Positions 1 to 12,721 of a stretch of DNA of 64,000 nucleotides are shown piece by piece (position 1 is the first letter of the stretch; each line of letters opens with the position of its first letter). The position numbers and the translations under genes were made by a program. Source of the stretch: Aplidium turbinatum (Eukaryota; Chordata; Ascidiacea; Aplousobranchia; Polyclinidae); assembly GCA_918807975.1 (NCBI GenBank), contig OU964918.1, positions 21,002,477-21,066,476 of the forward strand, given 5' to 3'. The notes under the pieces were generated by a model, which was given only the letters and a program-made list of their open reading frames with translations, did not search any database and was not told where the DNA came from.

Positions 1-320
1 AGCAAACATCTGCTTCACTCCGACTCCGGCCGAAACCACTCCCAAACTCCGCTTCTGTACAGGGTATAGCCTACACTTAAACCCGCATTTGGGTTCTGAA
101 GCTACTTCGATGGATATCTATCAGTAGCGGATCCAGAGGGGACTTCATAGTTTTTCTTGTTTTTGAACATTTCTCGCTCCTGTTGCTCGCTCAATCACGT
201 TGTTTCAAATTGTTTTTTTTATTTAGTTCAAACAGCTTCTCATCGCTAAGGAAGCTAGGGGTTACTACTTTTCTATAGACAAGAAAGGGGTAATGGCTCT
301 TCCTCTTAAATTATAATTAA

Positions 321-850
321 GGCGATTTTTGTCGCTAAAGTTACTTTTTTTTAGTTGTACCAATTAACAAAAGAAATGTTGAACCAAAATTTCATGGTTG
401 TGGGGTGAATATTTAAGAAGTTATAAAGTTACCAAAAGTCACTTTTTGTGTTTTTAGGTTACTGTACTTTTCATTTGTTCGGCCACATACCTTTTTGGCT
501 AATTCCCCTGTGTATTTATCTTTCATTGCTACTGGAGAGATGAACTTGCATTCTATGTAATGCCAAGACTTTTAATATATCTTCTACTATGGTACGGATT
601 TTAGGTTTGCACGAGTCCACGCTTGTTTGTATCGCGTGTATTCCCGAAAACTCGTTAAGTAATTTTTCCGATGAAACAAATGTTCAACTATAATTTGAGC
701 ACAAATTGAATCTAATATAAATGTTTTTTATGTTGAATTGCTGCCATTTCTTTCGCTTTCTTGGTTTCGTTGAATAAAGTTACTTTTTGGTTACTTTTTT
801 GCAAAAACAAAGTTACTTTTTTGAATTTTTTAGGTTACAAAAAAATCGCC
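321..850. mobile_element. Putative short inverted-repeat element
   Basis: GGCGATTTTT at 321-330 is mirrored by AAAAATCGCC at 841-850. The inside is AT-rich and repeats the phrase AAAGTTACTTTTT several times near both ends. No coding sequence is seen. The 10-bp ends are short, so this is only a likely MITE. Confidence 0.4.
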
Positions 851-1169
851 CTACTCATAACACTACATTGTGAATCGTAGATTGCTAGGGTGCATCATAG
901 CACAATCAGGCTCAGCATGACAGCAAAAGACCATAAGAGGTTAATTATAAGCTCTAGAGAAATAAATTTAGATCTCGTAGGGAAGACATTCAGTTAAAAT
1001 CTGAAGCAGGAGCTCAATTAATCAAATGTAAGAAAAAATATATATAGGTGGGAGTAAAACATTCCAAGAATAATAAATTGTAGCAAATGTGAACAAAGTG
1101 CTCAATGAAGATAGCAGAGCTCGTAATAATAATAGCCTAATAATAAATAAATAGCCTAATAGATAATAA

Positions 1170-1585
1170 CATGGCCACCTGGAGATGCGGCCTGATTTGT
1201 CACATTTTGCAGATTTTGATTACAGCTACTGCTAGTGCTTGACTGACATTTTTTGAGATGTTTTTACTTTTTGCGGTTTTCTAATGACATAAAACTTTTT
1301 GTTGCCTTGGGAAAGCAGTAACAAATGAGAAAAAGTAAGTTGAAAAACGCAAAATTAGACTGTTATTGAAAATTAACAGTCTGACTGAAATCTTCGAAAT
1401 CAAATTTTCTTTGTTTTTCAACATGTGAGAATGTTAAAAACCTAATGTGTCATCTGGGGAAAAGAATAAAGAAAGCGTAAAAATCTAATTTTTAGAAAAA
1501 TTTATTTAAAGTTTGCCTAAAGTTAGAAAAACCTGAAAATTTCTGCAAAATGTGACAAATCAGGCCGTATCTTTAGGTGGCCATG
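1170..1585. mobile_element. MITE with ~45-bp terminal inverted repeats
   Basis: The left end (CATGGCCACCT, then CGGCCTGATTTGTCACATTT) returns inverted at the right end with about four mismatches over 45 bp. The 416-bp element is non-coding and lies in TAATAA-rich DNA; ATAATAA-like flanks could be a target duplication but are low complexity. Confidence 0.75.
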
Positions 1586-2139
1586 ATAATAATAATAATG
1601 ATGATGATAATAATAGGTGAGAATATAATATATGCTTACTGAAGAAAATTAAATTTTGATGTAGCGAGCACGGATGTGCACTGGGCATACGTTGAGGCAG
1701 GTTCTCTAAGCTGGGTCGGGGAGGCTAGCGATCGAAGCGGCGAAATGAATAGGCTACATTACCGGGAAACTGATGAGGTTTTGAGATGCTTTACATGTGA
1801 GCTTCTGATGTTGGGTTGCTCAGCGAAAGCAGTTCTGTCAGAAAGTTTGGTTTGTAGTATTGAAATAGGCTCAATAGAGCTCAACCTCGAAAGCGGATTA
1901 AACTGTTTCGTGCCACATAACACTCCACCGGTCTATGAGGGCTGCGTTTGCCCAAGACACGCAAAGGTAAATTGTCCTGCGTTGTTCTAAATGTCAGGAG
2001 GTCACCAGTGCGGGGGTAGGTCGCTAGACCTCACACCCGTTGGTCAACGTTGCCTTATGAGCGATAGTGAGACCTCTCAATGTTGGATAAAGTATAAAGT
2101 GTGTAAGTTTATAGCTGCTATACTTACAGCGATTTTAAG
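1586..2139. other. Unassigned DNA
   Basis: Apart from ATAATAATG runs nothing is recognised. A 104-codon plus frame at 1676-1990 has no familiar motif and is probably chance. 851-1169 and 1-320 are likewise plain AT-rich DNA. Confidence 0.5.
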
Positions 2140-2582
2140 CCACTGACGCAGGTCCGTTCACCGAGTTTGATATAGAGTGAAGTTTGTTATTGTTGAAGTG
2201 TTGTTGTCTGCGAATTATTACATTCATCAGTAACTGTTAAATGGAGAGCAGTCCTTAACATGCGTTGCTCAAGCCCACAGTCCGGGAGTCGAACTAGTGC
2301 CGCTTGGTTGGATTTTGAATCCTTATGCTCGTTCTGGCAAAGGTTTTGTTAGCTTATTCCTGGTAGTTTCGCATACTTGTAGATGGTTTTAACGCAAGGC
2401 AGGTTATCGAGATTGGCAGAGTAAAGTTTTCCGATTTTGGTTGTTGCCAGGGGATTATTCCATCCATTAGTAGCCACTAAATAGAGAGCAGTCCTGAAAA
2501 TTCTTAAGCGCACACCCCGAGAGCCGAACCTCCTCGGCGTGATTTTCAGTTGGGCGCGTAATCACTGAGCTAACAGGGCGGG
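2140..2582 (-). repeat. Two tandem copies of a tRNA-derived SINE (SINE-1)
   Basis: Two head-to-tail minus-strand copies, about 2140-2315 and 2308-2582. The second has a tRNA-like head with A box TTAGCTCAGTGATTACGCG and B box GGTTCGGCTCT (about 2580-2515). The shared body includes the reverse complement of GAGAGCAGTCCT and CCATCCATTAG, and the SINE end carries a GATTCAAAACCAA-like tail. The same family recurs at 12722, 13683, 27702, 29868, 31128 and 48885. Confidence 0.75.
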
Positions 2583-3080
2583 CGTTGCAGTTTCCTACCT
2601 AACTAGAATAGTACCCTACTCAACAATTCACAGTGCCTCACTTTTTTATCGTTTCACAAGTATGTCGTTTGAACTAGTAGACTACCCAATCCACTGTTTA
2701 ACTTGCTACACCAAATGCAAATGCTTGCAAGTGAACTGTCCGAATGCTTTTATTCCACAACCAAAAAGTAAAAACATTCAGACTACACAATTTTACGACT
2801 AAACAAAACAACTTGTTGGTCATAATTAAGATTTTACAGAAAGAAAAAACACGCTTCTTCTCTTAAAGTAAGCTAACCTAATTCATTAAAACAATTGAAC
2901 GTTTAAACTTTTGTAATTTTTAAGGTTGTTGTTGTTGACTTTTTTATTTTTCTTAGTTTCTAATCAGTGTTAATGAAAAACTAAACCTAGGTTCACTTTA
3001 GTACGGAATGACTAACACAGTTGAAATACACTACGCTTCTTTAGGATATCTTTAAATGCAACTATTCTAGCTCTATGTCG

Positions 3081-6000
3081 TCACAGTTCACTCGATCGAG
3101 AAGTATCCTTTCTATAAACTTCCGTCCATGTGTTCGAGATCCATACTTGACGAAAAGGCCGATCGTAGATGTTCGTTTTGACATCGTTGATCTTCTTTGC
3201 CACCTTGTGGCCAGTAATTACTTGACCAAAAACAACATGCTTGCCATCCAGCCAGCTGGTACGAATGACTGGCACGAAAAATTGAGATGCATTTGAATTG
3301 GGACCTATCGAAATAAACATTATTTTAATTTGAAACTTTTGTTGCTTTGATCGTGCACTACAGTAGGCTAATATACATGGTGAACAATGTACAGTAGGCT
3401 ACATATTGATCTTTAAAAAATATAAATGAAAAGTCTCAATTAATAGAAAAGTTATCTAATTTATACACAAAATTAAGCAACATAATGCCAAGCTAAACAA
3501 AACATTTCGCTATACAGTAGGCTACTGCAAGTTCCAGTTATTGTCATACATGTAAAATATTGATTTATATCGCACTAAAAGTAGGGGTTAAAAACAAAAG
3601 ATTACGAAAAAGAAAGGATCAAGGTGCAACATGTGATTGTTTAGTTGAAAACCTTTGAGGGTTGAAGGTTCCTTTGGAAAACAACTTTCTGTTAAATCCT
3701 GGATATCAAAGTTCAATAACTAGAGTTTGTAAACTTTGTGTTGCTCGGAGTCGGAAAAGTATTTATGAACACTCTCAGTGGGTTCGAACGAATGTTTCTT
3801 ATTGAAACAAGACCGACAATTTAGCTTTTATATAATATGAATAATTGAATATACCGGTATGTCATTTAATTCACTGAATAAACACAGCAGTCATAATAAC
3901 CTACGATATTCATTCAGTTGCCTACAGTAATGTACTGAGCATCCACGTATTGATCTCGACAGATGAAAGAGAGAACACATGTAGGCTGCATGTAGAGTTT
4001 TGACCACACTGACCAATGATCAGCGAGCTTACTACAGATATAACAAGGCAATTGCAAAATAATAAAGATACCTGAGTTGGCCATGGATAGGCAGAAAGGG
4101 AAGTGTTTGATTGCAAAATTTTCATCTCGGAAATACCTTCCAAATATGCTCCAACCCCCACTGCCATCATTGTTTAAAAAGTCGCCACCTGTTCGCCAAT
4201 ATAATCATAAATGGGTTATATTGTGTTGCTGGCTTTGATGTAGCCTAATATCTAACATTTCCTAATAGGTTACTTCAAGAATAAAAGTTTATAATTAGTG
4301 TGTATTGTAGGGGAGACTGGGGTAAAGTGTGCAATGGGGTAAGATGAGCAACCCCTGTTTTTGGAAAAACAAGTCGGCGGAATTTTTTTTTTATATTATG
4401 GATATATCACTCATAATACTACTTCATTCATTGTATTTGTTATGTCCACTGCGAGTTGCATTTTACAATGGCACGCAATTATATTGTTTATGTCGAAAAA
4501 TCTAAATTTTTATTTTTTTTGCCAAAAACTGAATAACTTTATTGTTACACTATGTAAATCAAATCTGTTTTTTTGTATTGGTAAGTATAAAGTGTGAGGA
4601 TATTCAATAAAACCTTCAGGTTGGTTAGTCTTGTAGTTTTTTTTAAATATTTGTAATTTTGTCAGAAAAATCAGGATGGGGTAAAATGTGCAATGCTAGT
4701 TGACGTATCTTGGAGCAGTTGCTCAACTTACCCCAAAAGAAATAGCCTTAGTTTATTTAATGTTTGAACTGCTGAACTTGTGTCTTTTTAGGTTCGTATT
4801 GGATAAAAAAAAGCAGTGTTGTGTTGTAAAGCATAATGCCTCGTATAACAAACATAACAATATGTTTGTTATACGAGGCATTAATCGTATAACATAACAA
4901 ACAAACTGACAAGGAAATGCTTCAACTTAATCAAATTGCACAACTTACCCCAGGTCATTGCTCAATTTACCCCATACAATTTATGCCGGGGTAAGTTGAG
5001 CAACACGCAAATAAGTATCAATACAAAAAAATATAAAAATCGCAAGGTGATAAAACTAAATCTAAAATGTAGCTGATTCATTAGTGCTTTAAGTTCACCT
5101 TATTAAAATTTTCCAAAACAAACCGTTCTTTTGTAAAAACGACTTAAGCAAAAAGCTGCTCATCTTACCCACCCTCCACTACCTACAAAAACATTGTTGC
5201 TATTGTTTCACATGTCCCTTTGAGAAGCATCGCAATCTGTAGATGTTGGTGGTGAGAATTAAAACTCTTTGTCAACAACGGTTCAATAACAACAACTTGT
5301 TTATTGTTCTTAAAGATATTAGGACAATGCATTGGTACATTACATGGTGAAATGAGAGAGGAAGGAAGCGAAAGCCATACGAGGTCATCAAGTCAGCTTC
5401 CACTCTGTCAGTATTTTACAAAAAAAGTTAACAATGGATATTATACTGTAAAACACAAGAAAAAATAAAGAAACGTTGAGTAAGGTTGCACTACAGGTTT
5501 GCAGTACAGGTTGCAGGTTTGCACACAAGCTATGACTATTAAAATTTTTACATGAACATATCGTAACAGACATAACAAACCATAAAACACAAAAATCAAA
5601 CCAGGTGCTTATAACAAAATTTTTTTCATAACATCATTGATCAAAAACTTCATTTTTTCAAGTACACAAAAGTGATTTTGATCTTCAAGATCTCCAAGAT
5701 CACGTTGTTTGGTGATCTAATTATCTTGATCTTCAACACCAAAACTAATGATCTGGCTGTGTGAAAAGACTGGCATTGGGCTACTGCTGCAAAACTCGAT
5801 ATCTAGGCTACTAGCTTAGAGCAGTGCCGGTCTTAGGGTATTTCGGGCCCTGTACGGAATATGCTTTGCGGGCCACAATGACAATGATCCAATTCGGTAG
5901 AGTAGCTAGGTATTTTGAAAGAGGAGGGGGGTTGTTTGAAATCGGAGTAACAAAATCAAATTTCGACCTATTTCGTTCCCTGAAAAAATCGAGAGAAATT

Positions 6001-9000
6001 TTGAAATGTTTGTGGCAACTCCGATCAGCGACTTCGGCTCAGTTGTTTTTTTTTCTCGATCTTTTCAGGGTACGAAATGTTCAGGGGACGAAATAGGTTG
6101 CACCCGTTGAGTCTCTGTTTTCTTGTTGTTAATTCCTTTGTTGAATTCACTTGTTGAATTTTTTCATTGAAAATGACAAAATTACTGCATTTCTGAGTAA
6201 ATTGCGGGCCCTGTGTGATCGCACGGTTTGCACACCCCAAAGACCGGCACTGCTTAGAGTTTACAACACATCTGGGCTTTGTTTTGTCAGTCATCCTCAT
6301 CATTAGTATTTCAAACAAACAAAAGTAGAGAATTTATGCTATTTCAACAGAAGAAATAACAAATTACTTCTATAGTATAAGGTAGCGCTCAACCGGTCTT
6401 TTGCAACATTAAGGGCTCTTCAAATGACAAAAATGTTGGATATTGACAGCCAGCAGCGTTGACAGAGGTGGTTTGCGAGCACTTGTGGACCCGAAATCAT
6501 TCTAGGGGCCCGAAATCTTTCTATAGAAGGATCTAGAACCGGAAGAAAATGCCGCATTGTTTCATTTTTAAACTAACTATTTTGGGATAGGCTATGCTAG
6601 TGCTTGCCTCCTTCATCCTAATTTCAGCACAGAAAGTTTATGTATATGAAAACACACGATTGTAAAATATTTGGCCGCTGTCACCAAAAATAAGAAGGGG
6701 CCTCAGATGGTGCTCACAGGAGACTGATTCTATTGATTTCTTTAAGATATCCAATTACATGGCATAGAAATTAAATGCATTTGTAGTTTGACCATTTGAC
6801 ATTTCGCAAAAGAGATTTGTGATAATTTTGTACCAAGTGATGTTTTTAATACTCGACGCAAAACTATCAAAAAAAATTGTGTAACTAATGAAAACATTGC
6901 TTGTTTTGGGGAGCAAGACCTATTTACTCATACAACATTGCTTTCATCACCCGCGCGTAGCTGCATGCTCATGAACGGAAATATCCAACATGAGCGACAG
7001 AGGCCTTATCATTTATTTCTACTTTCAGTATCCAATAATCGTTTAAAAACTGTTTATCACTTTTCACATATTTGAGAAAAACTTTAAGAGCAAATTGTTA
7101 AATGATGCCCTAGGCTACTTGTAATCTTTTTGTAACAAAATCTTTTACCTTATGCAGGCTATAGTCATCTAATCTTTAACAGAGTTTTTGTAAAGTTTGA
7201 GCACAATAAGTGATAGACCTAAGCTTTAATCGTCCACACGCTATTTGTATTCAGTCACAGAAAATAGCAATAAATTGTGCTTCCTACAAATGGTATGAAA
7301 AAATGATGATTTACCTTGAAATGCGAATCCCTTCACGATTCGATGGATCTTGCTACCTTTGTATCCCTCTCCTAGTGGGCGATTGGGGTTAGCGAGAGTG
7401 ACAAAGTTGCGAACAGTTTTAGGGCAAGTTCTTCCAAATAAACCGAATGTAATATTTCCTATGCTTTCTTGACCAAACGATATTTCCAGCGTCACTTTGG
7501 ACGTGATCGTACGATCAGCTCTTTCTATTGGCACTTCCTTTCCATTCTGAAAGATACGTTTGTTGTAATGTTTTAAGAACTCCAAACACGTAGGCCTACC
7601 CTGCTTTTAATGCAATATTAAAAGCATTTATAGTGTCACATCCACAATGTAAATTACACCCATTGACTCTTGCGCTGCGAAGTAGCTTATTAGCCTACTT
7701 TTGATCACCCATTATAATAATATTATTTAGCAAAATAGTTCAGAGCGGCGAAACAATAAACGTGAAGATGATCATAGAATATCTGCTCGAGCCGAGTTAC
7801 TTTTTAAATGAAATGAAAGTTAACAATTTGCTTTCTGCCGACAACTAGGCTAGGCTACTATAATGATAGTAAGCCTTGATATCAGAATAATTAGGCTAAA
7901 TATCTGTTTATGCACGTAGACTGCATCGTAAACATGTAAGCTTTCAAAGTGACTACAAAAGGCAAGTATAAGGAATTTATGGTTGCATTGCCCTTCAATA
8001 AAAGAAAAATTTAATTTTTGTAACTAGAAAATTTAAAATTTAATTTCAGCTAAGTTATGATCGAAATTGAAACGGCGACTTTCACAAAAGTGGGGTAAAC
8101 TGAAATCTGTGCAACTAAGCTTATAGTGGCTTGGATGCTTGCAAAGATAAGAATATTGTTTAGTTTTGTGAAATGCAAGCATCTTGTCATATATCAAACA
8201 CGTACGAAGTGCTTTGCAGAGGAATAAACAAGTATTACAGATGTTGTATGCAATGTGTTAGCCTCTGGTCCCTAGCTGAAACCTATCAACAGCTTCCGTT
8301 ATGCGACAGTAATGTGGGATAGCAGTGGTGCAGTGGCACGACGTGGTGGCGGTGCATGAGCATCATTCCTATATAGCTACCCCAACGAATATTGGCTCCA
8401 GACAGAAAAAAAAGGTTTTTCATTGATCTTAGCATTTTTACATCTTTCTGGTTATGCAAATTAAAATTTGTTTTTCACAAAGACTTTGAAAACAATGCAA
8501 CACTCTAAAATACAAGTTTGTACAACTCTGATTTATTGTCTTGGTATTACATTTTGCATTAGTCACTTTATATTTTACAAGGTTAGTTTAGTAACTACAT
8601 ATCTGTTGAAAAAAGTAGCCCGCATTGTTGCATGATGAATAATAATACAACAGGTGTATTTCAACATTTTTGTGGTGTTTTCTAATAGTGATTGGCAAGT
8701 GAACATATAAAAGTGAGAAAAACATGAAAATTCTATTTAATTTCTTCTTTTTTTCACTTTGTTGAATAATTTAGAAGACACTTTTGAACCAAAAGGCACA
8801 AACACACTTTAAGCGTTCCTCCAGAAATTGCAACCTGCAGTCAGTGACACCAAAACTGTGGTGACAACCTTTCATTTTCATAATCGGGAAGTTGGCCATC
8901 AGCTGAAGATTACCTTTAATGGAAAGGCGCTGATTGTCTCTCTCAAGCCAAAGTACACTATACACTAGCCTATAGAGTTACATTGCAGTACTAGAGTGAC

Positions 9001-10761
9001 TAGACCGATTGCTATTGTGCCACAACCATTTGTTGTCACTATCAAACTACAAAAGCGTTTGGCAGATTCCTGAATTCCTGCCAAAAATCATTTCCTAGAC
9101 CTTCCTGTCAACGCGAGTGCGGACGCGACATCCTTTTTCACTTGTACCTTCCCCTACCGGGACAGGTGCAGGTGCATCCAGGGCTATCAAAGAATCCACT
9201 TGTGAGGAAATTTCCTCATTGGAGGAAATCTGACTTCAAAATTGATGAAAGAGAAAATCTATGAGGAAATGAAGAATAATAATCAATAAGGAAATCATTA
9301 AAACTGAGGAAGTAAGGAGGATATTTGACGTAGAATTGGCAAAAAGCAAAATTCTTACTCTTTCACCTATGTAGCTAGAAATACACGAATACTATCCTAT
9401 AGCCTAGTTCTCTACAAATATGTCACATGCTAAAAAAAATTTACGGACTTGCCCATTTAGGCAAGACTGCCTATCAAGTCAGTTTTTAAGCTGATTTGTT
9501 GCTTAAATGGCTTGATATTTTGGCTTGTATAATAGCCTATGCAAAGGCAAGTGAAACCAAATAGCCTAAAAAGCAGCTTGCCGACTGGTATTAGCTATGC
9601 AAGTTGAAAAATTTCACGTTAACCATGAGATCACCCTGCTTCAATATTAAATGCAAAATTGTTGGAGTTTTGGGAGATCTGAGCTGTTAGGCCCAATAAT
9701 CTTTTTTTTTCTACTCGACCAAAAGCTAAGTGCTGTATAAGAATAGCCTTAACCTACAATGAAATGATAGACAGCATTAACCTGAAATACAATCTAATTT
9801 TTTTAATTTATATAATTCTTTGATGGGTGTTTTATAGGCATTCTTATAGTTTAGTTATCGAACTTGGAAGCAATAGCTTACTGTACCTTACCTTTGTACG
9901 ACTAGTAGCCTACTTTTAATGTTTAGTCGAATAATAACCTGTTTTATCGGTCAATATCATGTACGGTATATCGTGTAAGAGGAAATTTGGGAGAAATGTA
10001 TTTTCCCAAATGAGAAAATATGAGGAAATAATTACTTGGTGATGAGGAAATAGAAAATAAAATTGTGGAACCCTTGGGCACATCTCACCCGTTTTCGCGT
10101 AGGCATCTGGGTTTTCTGTGCAACCATGCACTAAAGAAGAGTGACACCTTTCTCATTCTATACGTAGGCCTACAGTATTGTCTTGGGGGACAGACCGCTG
10201 ACTATATTTTCAACGATTGCAGCTTTCCACCAGACTCCTTTTCACTCTTTCTACCAGATAAAGTAGGCCTGCAATGTTTGCGTGTTTTGGATAATGAAAC
10301 TAGAAACTCTAATAGCCTTTCGGCTTCATCAGGAAAACGGCAATCTGGTTAATCAAGGCAATCTGGTTCCACATCTGGCAATCAGATTTGGAATTCAAAA
10401 TCTGGCAATCTGGCAATCAGGCAATCTGGTTACAAAAAAAAAACTGAAGAGAGCCTTGACCTCAGAGGCTGCTTTGTTGCAAAAGAAATGTAGCCCACTG
10501 TATTTTAATGTTTATTTACGTAATCATTTCATAAAATCCGACTTGGAATGTTTGTCACATATATTTCTTTATTATAACTATTTCTATTCTCACAATATTG
10601 ATGGTGTTGGGCAATTCATCTTTTGTTGAATTGGTGGCTGCATCATCTAGATTCTCTTTTGGCTTTGTTGCACTACTTGGTGCTTCGTTGTCGCCGTCTG
10701 TGGAGGCAAATGCACAAGCAGAAATACACAGGCTTAGAACTAAAACATGGGTTAAACTCAT
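3081..10761 (-). CDS. Secretory cyclophilin (peptidyl-prolyl cis-trans isomerase, PPIB/C-like), four exons
   Basis: Spliced gene read on the minus strand. Exons: 10761-10594, 7546-7315, 4188-4072, 3304-3081 (TGA at 3083-3081). All junctions have GT/AG and compatible phases (0, 1, 1); the joined length is 741 nt, 246 codons plus stop. Exon 1 starts with a signal peptide ([20 protein letters not shown]) followed by an acidic, Ser/Thr-rich spacer. Exon 2 carries [23 protein letters not shown] and [11 protein letters not shown]; exon 3 [20 protein letters not shown] and LSMANSG; exon 4 [19 protein letters not shown] and a C-tail resembling PPIB. Residues known to matter for cyclophilin A catalysis and ligand binding are present (Arg in HR, Phe and Gln in GFxxQGG, Phe in QFF, Trp and His in WLDGKH). 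Family role: proline isomerisation; the signal peptide implies the ER or secretion, and no KDEL-like end is seen. The spacer is longer than in human PPIB. The link of exon 1 to exon 2 is inferred from phase and signal peptide; the three domain exons are secure. Confidence 0.87.
4307..5186. mobile_element. Non-autonomous inverted-repeat element with GGGGTAAG/TGAGCAAC ends, in a cyclophilin intron
   Basis: The left end reads GTAGGGGAGACTGGGGTAA and GGGGTAAGATGAGCAAC; the right end holds the inverse (GCTCATCTTACCCACCCTCC). Several inner copies of GGGGTAAGTTGAGCAAC occur in both orientations. No transposase is seen. A perfect 23-bp hairpin (4834-4883) lies inside. Exact ends are uncertain by a few bases. 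Confidence 0.6.
4834..4883. repeat. Perfect 23-bp inverted repeat with 4-nt loop
   Basis: Arms 4834-4856 and 4861-4883 are exact reverse complements around the loop ACAA; the arm begins TAATGCCTCGTATAAC. It lies inside the GGGGTAAG element. Confidence 0.9.
5290..5410 (-). repeat. 3' end of a LINE (hairpin tail), cyclophilin intron
   Basis: The segment has the same layout as the LINE ends at 17340-17481 and 18748-18900: an AT-rich tail, then a hairpin with loop GCGAAAG ... GAGGTCATCAAGTC. Here the stem is GGAAGC/GCTTCC (5364-5369, 5396-5401). The copy is truncated to its 3' end; no coding part remains. Confidence 0.6.
5822..6252 (+). mobile_element. hAT-type MITE (CAGTGCCGGTCTT ends)
   Basis: CAGTGCCGGTCTT at 5822 is mirrored by AAGACCGGCACTG ending at 6252. 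An 8-bp direct repeat GCTTAGAG flanks it (5814-5821, 6252-6259, one base shared with the end), as expected of hAT. A GGGTGCAACC-family element (5966-6105) sits inside. Relatives: 19370-23080 and 47874-48240. Confidence 0.8.
5966..6105. mobile_element. GGGTGCAACC-family MITE, ATTTCGTCCC subtype
   Basis: Left CTATTTCGTTCCCTGAAAAA and right TTTCAGGGTACGAAATG ... GACGAAATAGGTTGCACCC are inverse to each other. The middle keeps the family core GATCAGCGACTTCGG. The left tip is eroded. It is nested in the hAT-type MITE 5822-6252. Confidence 0.6.
7547..10593 (-). other. Cyclophilin intron 1
   Basis: Plain AT-rich intron apart from the LINE 3' fragment at 10070-10480, with GAGGAAAT-rich low-complexity DNA near 9205-9320 and 9978-10060. 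The 64-codon minus frame at 8965-8771 has no family match and no convincing splice borders. Confidence 0.6.
10070..10480 (+). pseudogene. 3' fragment of a non-LTR retrotransposon (C-terminal region)
   Basis: Traces of a LINE C-terminal Cys/His region are readable: [16 protein letters not shown] and [10 protein letters not shown], matching the better copy at 52470-52690 ([31 protein letters not shown]). Frames are disrupted. Downstream, GGCAATCTGG is repeated several times, then a GCCTTGACCTCAGAGGCTG tail resembles the ends of the 42-kb and 52-kb copies. Confidence 0.55.
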
Positions 10762-10796
10762 GATACCTTTGAACTAGAACCACCTTGTAATGCAAA

Positions 10797-10802
10797 TTTA
10801 TA
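10797..10802 (-). promoter_or_regulatory. Possible TATA box of the cyclophilin gene
   Basis: TATAAA on the minus strand lies 41 nt upstream of the predicted start codon at 10761. A normal 25-30 nt spacing would put the start site near 10772 and leave a leader of about ten nucleotides, which is unusually short. In AT-rich DNA this motif can occur by chance. Confidence 0.3.
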
Positions 10803-12720
10803 AGGTTAATTGACCAGAAAACAATAGAAATGTCCATCTCAATTGTTTTTTAATAAATCCAACGTTTCATTAAGTCGTTTACTCGATAGAATCAGTTAGA
10901 ATGTGTTTTTTTTCAGGTGCATCCATGTGCTGTGGTAATTTACTGTAGGGCTACATCTATGACATGACATATTCAGTGTCCATTTAAGGGGCTTCTTTCT
11001 TTATCCACATGTTATCACAAACCTACAGTCAGTTGTTTATGACTAAAAGCTGAACACAAGGGATGACATGCCTAGCCAGCTGCCAACATCGGGAGCTTCC
11101 ACTCTTTAAGTAAAGCAGAAAAACCGACCAAAGCGTTTGCAAACAGACAAGGTGGAGCAAACCCAGTAAGCAATGAAGTTTAACCAAATATCTCTTCCAG
11201 TGATGGTGATATCGACTTTCAGAACAACACAAGGTTAATTTATACTAATGTGCTAGCTATTAGGCTACCACTGCATGGAAGGTATAGCAAAGTAGCCTAT
11301 CAAAGTTGCTAGACATTCAGACATCAGTAATCTACTGTAGCCTATATAAGCGAGAATTGTTAAAATATATAAAACAATAATTCTTAAAGGCCTATAGGCC
11401 TACTATTTTTCTCGTCAAAAAGTTCCCATAGGCTTCAAGATTTTTAAGCTAACGTAGCCTACTGTACAAAAACAGACTTTGGGCTATACACGTAAAAAGA
11501 GAAAAATACCATGAAAACAGTTCCAGCCTATCCATGAGCACATTGTAGAAAACTTTTAAAAAAAAGTCAATGACGTTGTAACAATTTATTGACGGAACAG
11601 AATCTCTAGATTGATTTAAACTCGGACTCAGTTGGAAAGCTTGTCAGAGTGGGTTACAAATAAGGGAAGCTGCGTGAAACCACATCAACTGTGGGCCAAC
11701 ACTAAGCAGGCTAAAGCTACACACAGCCTTGATCTGTTTGTGTTGTTCTCCAATTACACGTTTTTGCTTACTGACATGTCCACATTTCACTAGACTAATC
11801 CTTTATGCTTCTCGCCTAAAACATTTGTCTGTAGATCCTAATAATTTTATATGTGAAACGAACAACGATAACGCTAATTGATCCTTCAAAATTCAACTCA
11901 TCTGTCGTGCAAGAGCGTGATTGGAGGAAATATTAACACAATTAACCGGTCACTTAGCTTCCATATAACTTATGATTGGATGAAGTGGCGGCCTTCGTAA
12001 TCGATCGATTGAGTGCTGCTTCAGTGGCAGCGTTGTTATGGGAACCACGTTTCATACAAGTTGTTAAAAAACTATCACATTCATCGGTTTTATGTTTTTT
12101 CAATAACAAGTATAATAAATAATGATTATGGTTTGAGAACACAGATCCCAGTTTCGGGAATTGCCGGAATTTAGTGTTTTTTCGATTTCCAGTTTCCCAG
12201 TGTTTTCGAGTAAAAATTCCTGTTTTTTTTAAGCATAACCAGGATAAAAACAGCCAAATCCAGCTGGTTCACATCAATCAAAAAGATGATAGCCTTTCTG
12301 GAAGGCTTCAAGCATATTAGGCATTCCACACACTTACACTTAGTCCTGCACAGTGTCTCATCAATCATGTGATCATAGAAGTCGGCTCCAAGCCATTAGC
12401 CATAATAAAGCAAGAGATGAGATTACTGAAAGAAAACTTATTACTTGTGATCACAGCTAAGTGACAAATCTATCAATGTTCTGTGTTTTTAACGCGTTCA
12501 TTACATAAAAATAAATAAAACAAGCCTCAATCCATTTTTCGTATTGTTGATTCGATATACAGTACATCCTATTGTTTGTATTTTTACGTTGTTGATTTAC
12601 TTCCATATCTTGACTCGATCGAGAGCTGAAACTCAATCTCCCGACTTCAAAACGGACGTTCTAAGCAGGTAGCCAACTCATAATAGGTTACCGTCTTTAA
12701 GAATCCCGTTTTTTTCGGGA
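10803..12720. other. Intergenic DNA upstream of the cyclophilin gene
   Basis: No gene, RNA or element with clear ends is seen. GTAGGCTA/TAGCCTAC words are frequent. Short open frames (11029-11232, 12171-12368) carry no motif. Confidence 0.5.
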
Positions 12721-12721
12721 T

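Noticed and set aside
8771-8965. 64-codon minus frame in cyclophilin intron 1
   Set aside because: No family match, and neither side offers a convincing acceptor or donor in phase with the neighbouring exons.
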